DNA of 64,000 nt from contig NZ_CP126980.1 in the NCBI RefSeq assembly GCF_030252345.1, forward strand, positions 6,525,501 through 6,589,500. Direction: 5' to 3'. This document shows, piece after piece, positions 7,892 through 16,775 of this stretch. The notes under the pieces are model-generated. The model saw only the letters and a program-made list of their open reading frames with translations, had not been told where the DNA came from and ran no database searches. A program made the position numbers and the translations under genes. This stretch comes from Actinoplanes oblitus (GTDB lineage Bacteria; Actinomycetota; Actinomycetes; Mycobacteriales; Micromonosporaceae). Position 1 is the first letter of the stretch; the number at the start of each line of letters is the position of its first letter.

Positions 7892-8301
7892 CCCCTTCGC
7901 CCCAGCTGACCAGTTCGCACCAGGGGGCACAACTGGCGCGCCGGACCTGGCCGGCCCAGCGGACCCGCTGAACCCGGGTGAGGACACCGGGGGTTGATCT
8001 CCGGAACCGCCCACGGGCAATGAAGAGGGCGGCGATCGCTCTGGACGCGCAGCGGCCAGATCGCCGCCCTCGGCCCGCGCGGGAGCGTGCGGTCCGCACC
8101 CCGGCGGACGCGCGCATATCAGGTCCTTGAAATTGATCTTGATTTCTTGTCCGCAAGCGATCGGAATCATCCGCTACCGACCGGCGTCCGGGCTCCGGCC
8201 GATCAGTCGCCCGGGTCGGGTAACGAACCGCAACTGAACTGCGACCACCCGTCGCCGCCCTGCGGCTCAACACCGCCCCGGCCGTGCCGACCGGTAAGAC
8301 C
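7892..8301. other. Intergenic region holding a structured repeat
   Basis: No gene seen in 410 bases. It contains the 118-bp structured element (7995-8112), then an AT-richer stretch around 8116-8170 that could hold the promoter of the diguanylate cyclase gene. Confidence 0.5.
7995..8112. repeat. Structured dispersed element, copy A
   Basis: This 118-bp stretch aligns without gaps to 32555-32672, with 14 differences by hand count. Its main hairpin pairs 8025-8037 with 8059-8071 (13 bp) around a 21-base loop that contains the invariant GGACGCGCAGCGGCCA. A smaller stem, GTCCGC/GCGGAC, follows. The two stem positions that differ from copy B are compensated on the other arm. It could be a structured RNA or a mobile palindromic element. 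The strand is undetermined. Confidence 0.75.
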
Positions 8302-9825
8302 ATGAGCGTGGGCAGCGGATTGCACACAGCCGGACCTCTCCTGGAGGCACCCGGCGGTACGGGCGCGCCGCCGGACCGGCAGGCGTTGCTGTTGACGGAA
8401 CTGATCAGCTTCATGACCAAGGACACCCCTTCGGTCCAGCACGTGCTCGACCTGATGACTCCGCATCTGGTGGAGATCGCCGGGCTGACCGCGGCTACCG
8501 TCTTCGAGCTGGACTCGGAGACCGGCATGATGGCCGGGACCGCGCAGTTCGGTGAGCCGGGCCGGCGTGACCAGATGGTCGCCGGCAAGGTCTTCCGGGC
8601 GGCGGCCGGTGGTCCGCCGGTGGTCAGCGGGCAGCAGATGGCGATCCGGCTGCGGATCGGCGGGCAGACCGTCGGCGTGCTGCTGCTCACCGGTGAGCGG
8701 CTGGCCGAGCTGCGGCAGGACACCATCTCGACTGTCGCGCTGCACTTCGCCACCACGCTGCAGGGGCTGTTCGCGGAGAAGGCCCGGCAGTTCGTGGCGC
8801 ACACCAGCGCCACCATCCAGGAGCTGTTCGAGAAGGGCATGACAGCGGGCAGCGTGGAGGAGGCGGCCGAGCTGCTCACCCACTCGTGCGCCACCGCGTT
8901 CCGCACCGAGCACGCCGGCCTGCACCTGATCGACAACGACGGGCGGATCCGCTACGTCTACAGCGTCGGCTGCCCGGACGAGATCCGGCAGCAGCTGGAG
9001 ACCAACCTGGTCGGCAAGTCGGCGATCGAGTCGCCGGTCTGGCGCAGCACCGTCGAGTCCGGCGAGCCGGTGCTGGTGAACAACGCGGCCAGCACCAAGA
9101 CCCGGCCCGGCGGGATGGCGCAGACGCTCGGCCTGGGCTCGTTCATCGCGATGCCGCTGATGTCCGGTTTCGGCGCTGTCGGCATGGTGCTGTGCGGCGA
9201 CTCGTCAGGTGTCCGCGACTGGAGCGCCCGGGACCGGATCCTGGCCCAGCAGCTCGCCGCCGAAGGCGCGCTGATCATGGACAGCGCCCGGATGCGCCAG
9301 GCCAACCAGATGCACGTCGAGGAGCTCACCCGGCAGGCGTTCCACGACTCGCTGACCGGCCTGCCGAACCGCAAGCACCTGCTGGACCGCGGCGAGCAGG
9401 CGGTCGAGGTGGCGATGGCCACCGGCACCCGGCTGGCCCTGCTGCTGCTCGACCTGAACGGCTTCAAGCAGGTCAACGACACCATCGGCCACCACGCCGG
9501 CGACATCCTGCTGCAGCTGGTCGGCAAGCGGCTGGACGGCCTGATCCGCAAGCCGGACCTGGTCGCCCGCCTCGGCGGCGACGAGTTCTCGGTACTGGTC
9601 ACCGGCGACCCGAGCGACGAGGCAGCGGTCGAGGTCGGCGAACGCATCTGTGCCCGCCTGCGCGAGCCGTTCGAGATCGACGGCCGCGTGGTCCAGATCG
9701 GCGCCAGCATCGGCGTCGCCTCGTTCCCCCGCCACGCCACCGAGTTCGCCGCCCTGATGAAGGACGCCGACGCCTCGATGTACGAGGCCAAACGCGGCGG
9801 CGGCGGGGTCCACCTGACGCCTTAG
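8302..9825 (+). CDS. Diguanylate cyclase with GAF-type sensor domains
   Basis: The 507-residue protein is cytosolic. Residues of roughly 30-150 and 180-335 look like two GAF-type sensor domains. The last 165 residues are a GGDEF domain: DSLTGLPNRK, LDLNGFKQVNDTIGHHAGD, and an intact GGDEF at 425-429. RKPD at 416-419, five residues before GGDEF, matches the RxxD inhibitory site, so c-di-GMP feedback inhibition is likely. It makes c-di-GMP from two GTP in response to an unknown ligand. ATG 8302 is preferred; GTG 8284 is also in frame. A strong terminator follows. Confidence 0.88.
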   Translation: MSVGSGLHTAGPLLEAPGGTGAPPDRQALLLTELISFMTKDTPSVQHVLDLMTPHLVEIAGLTAATVFELDSETGMMAGTAQFGEPGRRDQMVAGKVFRAAAGGPPVVSGQQMAIRLRIGGQTVGVLLLTGERLAELRQDTISTVALHFATTLQGLFAEKARQFVAHTSATIQELFEKGMTAGSVEEAAELLTHSCATAFRTEHAGLHLIDNDGRIRYVYSVGCPDEIRQQLETNLVGKSAIESPVWRSTVESGEPVLVNNAASTKTRPGGMAQTLGLGSFIAMPLMSGFGAVGMVLCGDSSGVRDWSARDRILAQQLAAEGALIMDSARMRQANQMHVEELTRQAFHDSLTGLPNRKHLLDRGEQAVEVAMATGTRLALLLLDLNGFKQVNDTIGHHAGDILLQLVGKRLDGLIRKPDLVARLGGDEFSVLVTGDPSDEAAVEVGERICARLREPFEIDGRVVQIGASIGVASFPRHATEFAALMKDADASMYEAKRGGGGVHLTP

Positions 9826-9833
9826 CAGCTCAT

Positions 9834-9870
9834 GTCGAGGCCGGGACGCGAACCGCGTCCCGGCCTCGAC
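9834..9870 (+). terminator. Terminator hairpin after the diguanylate cyclase gene
   Basis: A perfect 17-bp stem (9834-9850 with 9854-9870; arm GTCGAGGCCGGGACGCG) closes a three-base loop, eight bases after the stop codon. Confidence 0.85.
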
Positions 9871-9969
9871 GCCGGTCCGGGCCGGTCACCTGCCCTCCAA
9901 CGATGGGGTGCTGTACTGCCTCAATCAGCGGGGATACCCTCCTCCTATCGCATTCCTGGGGGGAGTGAC

Positions 9970-10164
9970 ATGTCCACCGATTGGTACAAGAGTTCGTATT
10001 CCGCGGCGACCGCGGCCTGCGTCGAAGTGGCCGTCTCGAGTGATCGGAAATCCGTCTCGGTCCGCGATTCCAAGAATCCGGACGGCGCGATCCTCACCTA
10101 TCAGGCCGCCGCATGGCAGTCCTTCATCCAGGACATTCAGGAGGACCGTTTCCGGCGGGCGTGA
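9970..10164 (+). CDS. DUF397 protein
   Basis: ATG 9970 follows GGGGGGAG. The 64-residue product has the family pattern: a WYKSSYS start, a central Cys-Val-Glu-Val (ACVEVAV), VSVRDSKNPDG and AWQSFIQDI. DUF397 proteins are abundant in mycelial actinomycetes and usually sit next to a helix-turn-helix regulator; no such partner is adjacent here, so this copy is orphaned. Its 3' end overlaps the convergent DUF6082 gene by 28 bases. Confidence 0.88.
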   Translation: MSTDWYKSSYSAATAACVEVAVSSDRKSVSVRDSKNPDGAILTYQAAAWQSFIQDIQEDRFRRA

Positions 10165-10907
10165 AGAAGCCAGCCGGCCAGCAGGCCGCCGACCGCGATA
10201 CCGGCGGAGAGGGAGACCGGCCGCCGCCGATTCCTGGGCGCCGGCCGCTCGTCAGCAGCCGGCGAGGCCGCTCGGCGATCCATGGCGATCCGGTGTTCCG
10301 CTGTGATCATCTCCATGAACCAACGACGCTCCGGGTGGTTCCGCGTACCGATCCAGTCGTCGCCGACCCGGGACCACCACTGCCTGGTGATCGGACTGCG
10401 AAACATGTTCGCGGCCATCATCCGCAACTGGCCGTCATCCAATGCGCCCAGCTGCCAAATAGCCAGCCAGTACATCAGAACGAGGTTCGCGTAGATCTCG
10501 TGACGAGGGTGTTCCCCGTCAACCGTCGAGCAGTCGAGCACCTCGATGAACTCCGGGTTGTCGATCGCCATTCTCATCAATTCGACGTGCTGTTGCCGAT
10601 CCAGGTCGGCGAACTCCTGGCGGATCTGACGCTGCTGGAAGAGCAGCGAGGCACCGACGCCGACCAGGGCGATCGCCGACAGCACCGCCGATGCGCCGGC
10701 GAACGTGTCACCGACATCCGCGAGTCGCTCCCAGTCGAGTTTCGCGCCGGAGAGCACGATCATCACGATCGGCACCACCAGCACCAGCACGACGACCAGG
10801 AGCACGGCCATCAGCCACAGGCCCGCCCGCGCTCGCCGGAGACCCACCGGCCTTGTCGCATGCGTCCACTTGACTGCCACAACCACGAGCATGCATACGC
10901 CCGGCAA
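10137..10907 (-). CDS. DUF6082-like membrane protein
   Basis: Two hydrophobic segments near the N-terminus (VLLVVVLVLVVPIVMIVLSG and a second over SAVLSAIALVGVGASLLF) are followed by a soluble region with QQRQIRQEFADLDRQQHVELMRMAIDNPEF. The later part has LVLMYWLAIWQLGAL, a conserved Trp-rich stretch and a basic tail with a weak third hydrophobic segment. This matches the actinomycete DUF6082 type, whose function is unknown. The start is uncertain between ATG 10907 and ATG 10892. The 3' ends of this gene and the DUF397 gene overlap. Confidence 0.65.
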   Translation of the reverse strand: MPGVCMLVVVAVKWTHATRPVGLRRARAGLWLMAVLLVVVLVLVVPIVMIVLSGAKLDWERLADVGDTFAGASAVLSAIALVGVGASLLFQQRQIRQEFADLDRQQHVELMRMAIDNPEFIEVLDCSTVDGEHPRHEIYANLVLMYWLAIWQLGALDDGQLRMMAANMFRSPITRQWWSRVGDDWIGTRNHPERRWFMEMITAEHRIAMDRRAASPAADERPAPRNRRRPVSLSAGIAVGGLLAGWLLHARRKRSS

Positions 10908-10990
10908 CTGGAGTCTTACCTGGAGTGATTGAGACTCGCCGGATGTGATCGCTTACCGTGCGTCGAGGGACGGGTCCTAGACTTCGGCGC

Positions 10991-13927
10991 ATGCTCACCA
11001 TGCAGGAAGCTCTGGCCCGCCTCACGGCGTATTGGACGGAGCAGGGATGCCTGATCGTCCAGCCGATGAACACCGAGGTCGGGGCGGGGACGCTGAACCC
11101 GGCCACCTTCTTGCGGGTGCTCGGTCCGGAGCCGTGGCGGGTGGTCTACGCCGAGCCGTCGGTGCGGCCCGACGACTCGCGGTACGGGGAGAACCCGAAC
11201 CGGCTGCAGACGCACACCCAGCTCCAGGTGATCCTGAAGCCCGACCCGGGCAACCCGCAGGAGCTCTACCTGGGCAGCCTGGCCGCGCTCGGCATCGACG
11301 TGGCCGCGCACGACGTGCGGTTCGTCGAGGACAACTGGGCCTCCCCCGCGCTCGGCGCCTGGGGGCTGGGCTGGGAGGTCTGGCTGGACGGGCTGGAGAT
11401 CACCCAGTTCACGTACTTCCAGCAGGCCGGCGGGCTGAACCTCGATCCGGTGTCCGTGGAGATCACCTACGGCATCGAGCGGATCATCATGGCGCTGCAG
11501 GAGAAGCAGCACTTCAAGGAGATCGAGTACGCGCCGGGCGTCAGTTACGGCGAGGTCTTCGGCCAGGCCGAGTACGAGATGTCCCGCTACTACCTGGACG
11601 ACGCCGACATCGAGACGAACCGGCGGCTGCTGGATCTCTACGCCGGCGAGGCGCAGCGGATGATCGACGCCGGGCTGCCGGTGCCCGCGCACAGCTACGT
11701 GCTCAAGTGCTCGCAGGCGTTCAACGTGCTGGACGCGCGGGGTGCGGTCTCCACCGCCGAGCGGGCCGCCGAGTTCGCCCGGATGCGCCGCCTGGCCGGT
11801 GAGGTCGCCACCCTGTGGGTGGCCCGCCGCGGCGAGCTGGAGCACCCGCTCGGCCTGGTGACCCCGCCGGCGCCGGCCCGTACCCCGGCCGCCGCGCAGA
11901 CCGGCGACCGGCCGCGCACCCTGGTCTTCGAGATCGGCACCGAGGAGCTGCCGCCGGCCGAGCTGCGCAGCGCCCGCGAGCAGCTGCTGCGCCTGGTCAC
12001 CGAGGGGCTGGCCGGCACCCGGCTGGAGCACGGGGAGATTCGGGTCTTCGGCACGCCGCGCCGGCTGATCGCCGTGGTGCAGGCGGTGGCCGCCCGCGAA
12101 GAGGACCACGTCCGGACCGTGAAGGGGCCGAGGGCCGGGGCTCCGGACAAGGCGATCGAGGGTTTCGCCCGCGGGCACGGCGTGTCCCGGGAGGACCTGG
12201 AGATCGAGGATCCCGGCACCGGCGTACCCCACCTGGTCCTGCGCAGGAACGAGCCGGGACGCGCGGCGCCGCAGGTCCTCGCGGACGTCCTCGCGAAGGT
12301 CGTCGGCGGCCTGCGGGCCGCCAAGAACATGCGGTGGAACGACCCGAGACTGGCCTTCAGCCGCCCGCTGCGCTGGCTCACCGCGCTCTGGGGCGACGAC
12401 GTGGTGCCGGTGACCGTCGGCACCCTGGCGGCCGGCCGGCAGACCCGGCTGCTGCGCACCGCCGTCCCGCCGGTCGCCGACATCGCCTCGGCCGAGACCT
12501 TCCTGGAGACGCTCGGGGTCAACGGCATCGTCGCCGACCACGAGGACCGGCGCGAGCTGATCGCCGTCGGCGCACAGGACCTGGTCTACCCGGACGGCAC
12601 GATCGACGTACGCGGCGAGGCGGCGCTGATCGACCAGATCACCGACCTGGTGGAGCAGCCGTTGCCGCTGCTCGGCACGTTCGACGAGGGCTACCTGACG
12701 CTGCCGGACGCGGTGCTGACCACGGTGATGCGCAAGCACCAGCGGTACCTGCCGGTCCGCGACGAGGACGGCAAGCTGCTGCCGATGTTCGTCACGGTGG
12801 CGAACGGCCCGGTCGACGTCGACCTGGTCCGGACCGGCAACGAGGCGGTGCTGCGCGCCCGGTACGAGGACGCCCGGTTCTTCTACCGCGCCGACCTGGA
12901 CACCCCGCTCGCCGACATGCGGGCCCGGCTGGCCCGGCTCACCTTCACCGACAAGCTCGGCTCGATGGCCGACCGGGCGGGGCGCATCGGCGTCCTGGCC
13001 CGGCTGCTGGGTGACCGGCTCGGCCTCGGGTCGCCGGCCCTGGACCGCGCCGCCGAGCTGGTCAAGTTCGATCTGGGCGCGCAGCTGGTGACCGAGATGA
13101 CCAGCCTGGCCGGGGTGATGGCGCGGGACTACGCGTTGCACGCCGGTGAGTCCCGGGCGGTCGCCGAGGCGGTCTTCGAGGCGGAGCTGCCACGCAACAC
13201 CGGTGACGCGCTGCCGCGCACCATCCCGGGCGCGCTGCTGTCCCTCGCCGACCGGCTCGACCTGGTGGCCGGCCTGGCCGCGACGGTCGGGCTGCCGACC
13301 GGTTCCAGCGACCCGTTCGCGGTGCGCCGGGCGGTGCTCGGCCTGCTCGCCGTGCACCGGTCGACGCCCGAGTTCGCCACCCTGTCGCTGGTGGACGCGC
13401 TGGCTCTGGCCACCCAGCCGGTGCCGGTCCCCGGGGAGGTGCTGGCCGCGGTCGGCGACTTCCTCGCCAAGCGCCTGGAGCAGGCGCTGACCGAGGAGGG
13501 TCACCCGGTCGACCGGGTCCGGGCGGTGCTGCCGCACTTCGCCCGGCCGTCGGTGGCCGACACGCTGCTCGCGCAGCTCGCCGGCGCGGTCGGGGACGCG
13601 ACGTTCGCCGCGGTCGCGGCGGCGATCCAGCGGGCCCGGCGGATCGTCCCGGCGGGGACCACCGCGGGGTACGACGTGAGCGTCCTCAAGGAGCCCGCCG
13701 AGCTGGCCCTGCACGACGCGGTCACCGCCGTCACGCTTCCGCCGGTGCCGGACCTGCCACTGTTCGTCGCGGCCACCGCGGGCCTGGTCGACCCGGTGAA
13801 CCGGTTCTTCGACGACATCCTGGTGATGGCCGAGGACCCCGGCATCCGAGCCGCCCGGCTCGGGCTGCTGGCCACGGTCCGCGACCTCGGGGAGGGGCTG
13901 CTGGACTGGCCGCAGCTGCGCCTCTGA
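10991..13927 (+). CDS. glyS: Glycine--tRNA ligase, fused alpha and beta subunits
   Basis: ATG 10991 gives 978 residues. The first ~300 are the bacterial alpha subunit: MLTMQEALARLTAYW, WRVVYAEPSVRPDDSRYG and a glycine-type class II core (EITQFTYFQQAGG). After a short Pro/Ala linker near 305-320 comes the ~650-residue beta subunit with FEIGTEELPPAE, KNMRWND, the HD-like ARYEDARFFYRAD and the C-terminal tRNA-binding region. Most bacteria split these as glyQ and glyS, and many actinomycetes instead have the unrelated homodimeric enzyme, so a fusion is unusual. It charges tRNA-Gly. No frameshift is seen across the junction. Confidence 0.9.
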   Translation: MLTMQEALARLTAYWTEQGCLIVQPMNTEVGAGTLNPATFLRVLGPEPWRVVYAEPSVRPDDSRYGENPNRLQTHTQLQVILKPDPGNPQELYLGSLAALGIDVAAHDVRFVEDNWASPALGAWGLGWEVWLDGLEITQFTYFQQAGGLNLDPVSVEITYGIERIIMALQEKQHFKEIEYAPGVSYGEVFGQAEYEMSRYYLDDADIETNRRLLDLYAGEAQRMIDAGLPVPAHSYVLKCSQAFNVLDARGAVSTAERAAEFARMRRLAGEVATLWVARRGELEHPLGLVTPPAPARTPAAAQTGDRPRTLVFEIGTEELPPAELRSAREQLLRLVTEGLAGTRLEHGEIRVFGTPRRLIAVVQAVAAREEDHVRTVKGPRAGAPDKAIEGFARGHGVSREDLEIEDPGTGVPHLVLRRNEPGRAAPQVLADVLAKVVGGLRAAKNMRWNDPRLAFSRPLRWLTALWGDDVVPVTVGTLAAGRQTRLLRTAVPPVADIASAETFLETLGVNGIVADHEDRRELIAVGAQDLVYPDGTIDVRGEAALIDQITDLVEQPLPLLGTFDEGYLTLPDAVLTTVMRKHQRYLPVRDEDGKLLPMFVTVANGPVDVDLVRTGNEAVLRARYEDARFFYRADLDTPLADMRARLARLTFTDKLGSMADRAGRIGVLARLLGDRLGLGSPALDRAAELVKFDLGAQLVTEMTSLAGVMARDYALHAGESRAVAEAVFEAELPRNTGDALPRTIPGALLSLADRLDLVAGLAATVGLPTGSSDPFAVRRAVLGLLAVHRSTPEFATLSLVDALALATQPVPVPGEVLAAVGDFLAKRLEQALTEEGHPVDRVRAVLPHFARPSVADTLLAQLAGAVGDATFAAVAAAIQRARRIVPAGTTAGYDVSVLKEPAELALHDAVTAVTLPPVPDLPLFVAATAGLVDPVNRFFDDILVMAEDPGIRAARLGLLATVRDLGEGLLDWPQLRL

Positions 13928-14023
13928 TACGTCCCGGCGCCCGTTGTCCCCGTCCGGGTGGGATCACCGCGCACTGTCCGAGATCCGATCGACTGCGTGC
14001 CGGGCGGGGGCCACCCTGCAGCG

Positions 14024-15385
14024 ATGGTCACCAAGGACATCCTCACCTCCGTCACGCCGCTGATCGTGCCGCTGGTGACGATGATCGCCACCACGCTGGG
14101 CATCGTCCTGCAGGACTGGCGCTCCCGGCGCAACCGCCTGCTGCGGCGCCGGATGCTGATGGACGAGGCGACCAAACAGGTCGCCTTCGTGAGCGAGTGG
14201 TGGAAGGCGAGCCAGCTGGTCGACGACCCGGCGCGGCAGGAGGCGGCCCGGGCCGCCGCGGCCGCCATGATCGCCGAGGCGGCCACCCGGGTCGCCGAGG
14301 TCCCGGTCGTCGCGCCGAAGCCGCGCACCAGGTCGCTGATCCGGCGGCTCCTGCTCTGGTACCCGTTCAGCCGGCGCACCGCCGAGGTGATCCGGGTGCT
14401 CTACTACGCGCTGCTCGCGCTGATGACGCACGGCGTGGGCAACTTCATCCAGGACAACCTCGACGACCAGTACGACGACTACGTGCGCGCCGACTTCATC
14501 GCCCTCGGCGTGCTCGGCGTGCTCGCCGCGAGCATCAGGTTCTGGGCGGTACGAGTCGAGGAGTCCGGCGGGGAGGCGAGGCGGGGCAGGCGTTCCACTG
14601 TCGGGCAGTGGCTGCTGCTCTATCGCATCCGCACCCCGCGCGCCCGGGTGATCAAGGCCGGATTCTTTCTGATGATCGGTGGCATCGCGTGGTACGTGTG
14701 GCACGCCGTGGGCTGGGTCGAGGACGAGCCGCTGCGGCTGTTCCCCGAGGCGAGCTTCATCGCGACGCTGCTGGCCTGCGCGATGGCCCTGTCGGCCTGG
14801 GCACGGTCGATCGACCCCGGCACCGCCGACGAACGGCCGGGGCCGGTGCGCGGTCCCCTCCTGCTTTTCCGGATGCGCCGCGGCAGCGCCCGGTTCGTCC
14901 GGCTCCTCACCTACGCCGGCGCGATCATCGCCACGGTTCTCGTCCTGGTCGGCGTACCGGAGAAGCCGTTCGCCTGGGGAGATCCGGAGTGGATGGACCT
15001 CATCGGCGCCGCGGCCGGTCTCCTCATGATCGTCGCCGCGCTGCGCTACTGGGCGGTCACCATCGACCAGGGTGGCCTACCGGACGAGCCCGGGTCGTTT
15101 CGCCGGTTCGCCCTGCTCTACCCCTTCCCGCGCCGCGCGGCCCGGGTGGTCCGCGCGGGTTTCTTCGTCGCCACCGTGCTCGCCGCCGGGGACCTCGTGT
15201 CTCTCGCCCTCCATGTCGGTGACCTGGCCGACCAGGCCGGCGCGGCCCTCCAGACCCTGGTCGAGGCGGGGCTCGCGGCCGGCTTGCGAGCGTGGGCACT
15301 CGCCCTGCACGGGCCCCCGGCGCAGGCCGCGGACCGCACGGCACTCATCGCGCCGCGGTCCGCCGCACCGGGCGGCCCCGGATGA
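14024..15385 (+). CDS. Membrane protein with four tandem two-helix modules
   Basis: From ATG 14024 the 453-residue protein has an N-terminal helix and a charged segment (about 1-105), then four repeats of about 77 residues. Each begins LL.Y.F.RR.A.V.R (for example LLWYPFSRRTAEVIR, LLYRIRTPRARVIK, LLFRMRRGSARFVR and LLYPFPRRAARVVR), then a hydrophobic helix, an acidic loop and a second helix ending near RFWAV/RYWAV/RAWAL. I do not recognise the family. An in-frame GTG lies at 13958. Its 3' end overlaps the convergent DUF2306 gene by 41 bases. Confidence 0.65.
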   Translation: MVTKDILTSVTPLIVPLVTMIATTLGIVLQDWRSRRNRLLRRRMLMDEATKQVAFVSEWWKASQLVDDPARQEAARAAAAAMIAEAATRVAEVPVVAPKPRTRSLIRRLLLWYPFSRRTAEVIRVLYYALLALMTHGVGNFIQDNLDDQYDDYVRADFIALGVLGVLAASIRFWAVRVEESGGEARRGRRSTVGQWLLLYRIRTPRARVIKAGFFLMIGGIAWYVWHAVGWVEDEPLRLFPEASFIATLLACAMALSAWARSIDPGTADERPGPVRGPLLLFRMRRGSARFVRLLTYAGAIIATVLVLVGVPEKPFAWGDPEWMDLIGAAAGLLMIVAALRYWAVTIDQGGLPDEPGSFRRFALLYPFPRRAARVVRAGFFVATVLAAGDLVSLALHVGDLADQAGAALQTLVEAGLAAGLRAWALALHGPPAQAADRTALIAPRSAAPGGPG

Positions 15386-16028
15386 TCCACTCAGCGACGA
15401 GGATGTTGATGAGCCAGCCCGCGGCCATCGCGACAGCACGCCCACCCACCCCGGGCGTCACACCGGCCAGGGCGAACGGCAGATGGGTGAAGACCTGAGT
15501 GCCGGCGCCCTGCGCGAGGGCGTACGCGCGGATCATCCAGGCCCGGTGCGCCGCGATGTCCCGCCGCCGGACGGTGACCACGGCCAGGACCAGGGACGTC
15601 AGCATGCCGGTACCGACGATCAGGCGGGTCACCTCGACGACCAGGCCGTCGACCGGCGGGACGTCGTAGAAGACCGCCATCCACAGACCGCTGACGGCGA
15701 CCACCAGGCCGGCCGCGACCAGGACCCGGCCGGCGAGCCGGTGCCAGCGCGGGTGCCGGCGCCGGAAGGCCGGGGCGAACTGGAACGCGCCCACCAGGCA
15801 GTACAGGACGGCGGCGACGATGTGCGCGACCACCGGCACCGGCATGTCGAAGAACCGCGCGTTCTCCTCGGTGACCGGGGCGCCGGTGGCCAGCTCGCCG
15901 AGCCGGTGCACGCCGGCGACCGAGGGCACCAGGCTGAGGGCGAGCAGACCCGCCGGGATCCGCCAGCCACCCCGTCGTCGTGTCCGCTGGCTGGCCGGCG
16001 CCGGGCCGAGTGCGGTATTCGTCGTCAT
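15345..16028 (-). CDS. DUF2306 membrane protein
   Basis: The 227-residue product has about six transmembrane helices. Histidine-containing motifs include VAHIVAAVLYCLVGAFQF, HRLAGRVLV, DIAAHRAWMIRAYAL and THLP, matching DUF2306 integral-membrane proteins of unknown activity. ATG 16028 is used; longer frames run into non-coding sequence. It follows the response-regulator gene by 97 bases on the same strand and may be part of, or a target of, that two-component operon. Confidence 0.7.
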   Translation of the reverse strand: MTTNTALGPAPASQRTRRRGGWRIPAGLLALSLVPSVAGVHRLGELATGAPVTEENARFFDMPVPVVAHIVAAVLYCLVGAFQFAPAFRRRHPRWHRLAGRVLVAAGLVVAVSGLWMAVFYDVPPVDGLVVEVTRLIVGTGMLTSLVLAVVTVRRRDIAAHRAWMIRAYALAQGAGTQVFTHLPFALAGVTPGVGGRAVAMAAGWLINILVAEWIIRGRPVRRTAAR

Positions 16029-16124
16029 GCGTCGATCGTCGCGGCCGGAGCCGCCCCGGGTCGCCCGCCCGTGGGCCGGCGGCACCCGTTCTCCGGACCG
16101 ATCCGGAAACCGTACTTTCGGCCG

Positions 16125-16775
16125 TTACCGGCGCCCGGTCTCGTATGCCCACATCGCGATCTCCACCCGGTTCCGCGCGCCGAGCTTGGTCATCATGCTG
16201 GCCACGTGGGTTTTCACCGTGCTCAGACTGATGTGGAGCTCGGCGGCGATCTCGCCGTTCGTCCGGCCGGCGGCGACCGCGGCGAGCACCTCCTCCTCGC
16301 GCTCGGTGAGCGGGTCGGCCGGCTGCCGCAGCTCGCCGCCGGCGCCGCCCCGGGCGAAGGCGTGCAGCAGCCGCGCGGTGACCGCCGGCGCGATGAGCGC
16401 GTCCCCGGCGGCGGCCGCCCGGACCGCCTGCGCCAGCAGCTCCGCCCCGGCCTCCTTGAGCAGGAAGCCGCGGGCGCCGGCGCGCAGCGCACCGTAGACG
16501 TGCTCGTCCAGGTCGAAAGTGGTGATCACGACGACCGGGAGCGGATCGGCGACGCCGGGACCGGCCAGCTCACGGGTGGCCGCGATGCCGTCCACCCCGG
16601 GCATCCGGATGTCGAGCAGGCAGACGTCCGGGCGCAGCCGCCGGGCCAGCTCCACCGCCTGGTGACCGTTGGCCGCCTCGGCGACCACCTGGATGCCCGG
16701 CTGGGCGTTCAGGATCATGGTCAGGCCGGTACGGACGATCTCCTGGTCGTCGGCGACCAGCACACGCACTGTCAC
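16125..16775 (-). CDS. NarL/LuxR-type response regulator
   Basis: The 216-residue protein has a receiver domain (VRVLVADDQEIVRTGL with the acidic pair; LLDIRMPGVDG with the phosphorylated Asp; VVITTFD; LKEA with the conserved Lys) and a C-terminal LuxR helix-turn-helix (LTEREEEVLAAVAAGRTNGEIA, STVKTHVASMMTKLG). GTG 16775 overlaps the kinase stop as GTGA, so translation is coupled. It acts with the adjacent kinase as a transcription factor; its target genes are not known. Confidence 0.92.
   Translation of the reverse strand: MTVRVLVADDQEIVRTGLTMILNAQPGIQVVAEAANGHQAVELARRLRPDVCLLDIRMPGVDGIAATRELAGPGVADPLPVVVITTFDLDEHVYGALRAGARGFLLKEAGAELLAQAVRAAAAGDALIAPAVTARLLHAFARGGAGGELRQPADPLTEREEEVLAAVAAGRTNGEIAAELHISLSTVKTHVASMMTKLGARNRVEIAMWAYETGRR

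Noticed and set aside
8025..8071. Simple rho-independent terminator at the structured element
   Set aside because: The hairpin is terminator-like, but conservation extends over 118 bases, including loop and flanks, and recurs at a second locus, so a plain terminator does not explain it.
10916..13714. 932-codon frame antisense to the glycyl-tRNA synthetase
   Set aside because: A shadow of the high-GC third-position bias of the real gene; composition is unnaturally rich in Arg, Gly and Gln and no domain is visible.
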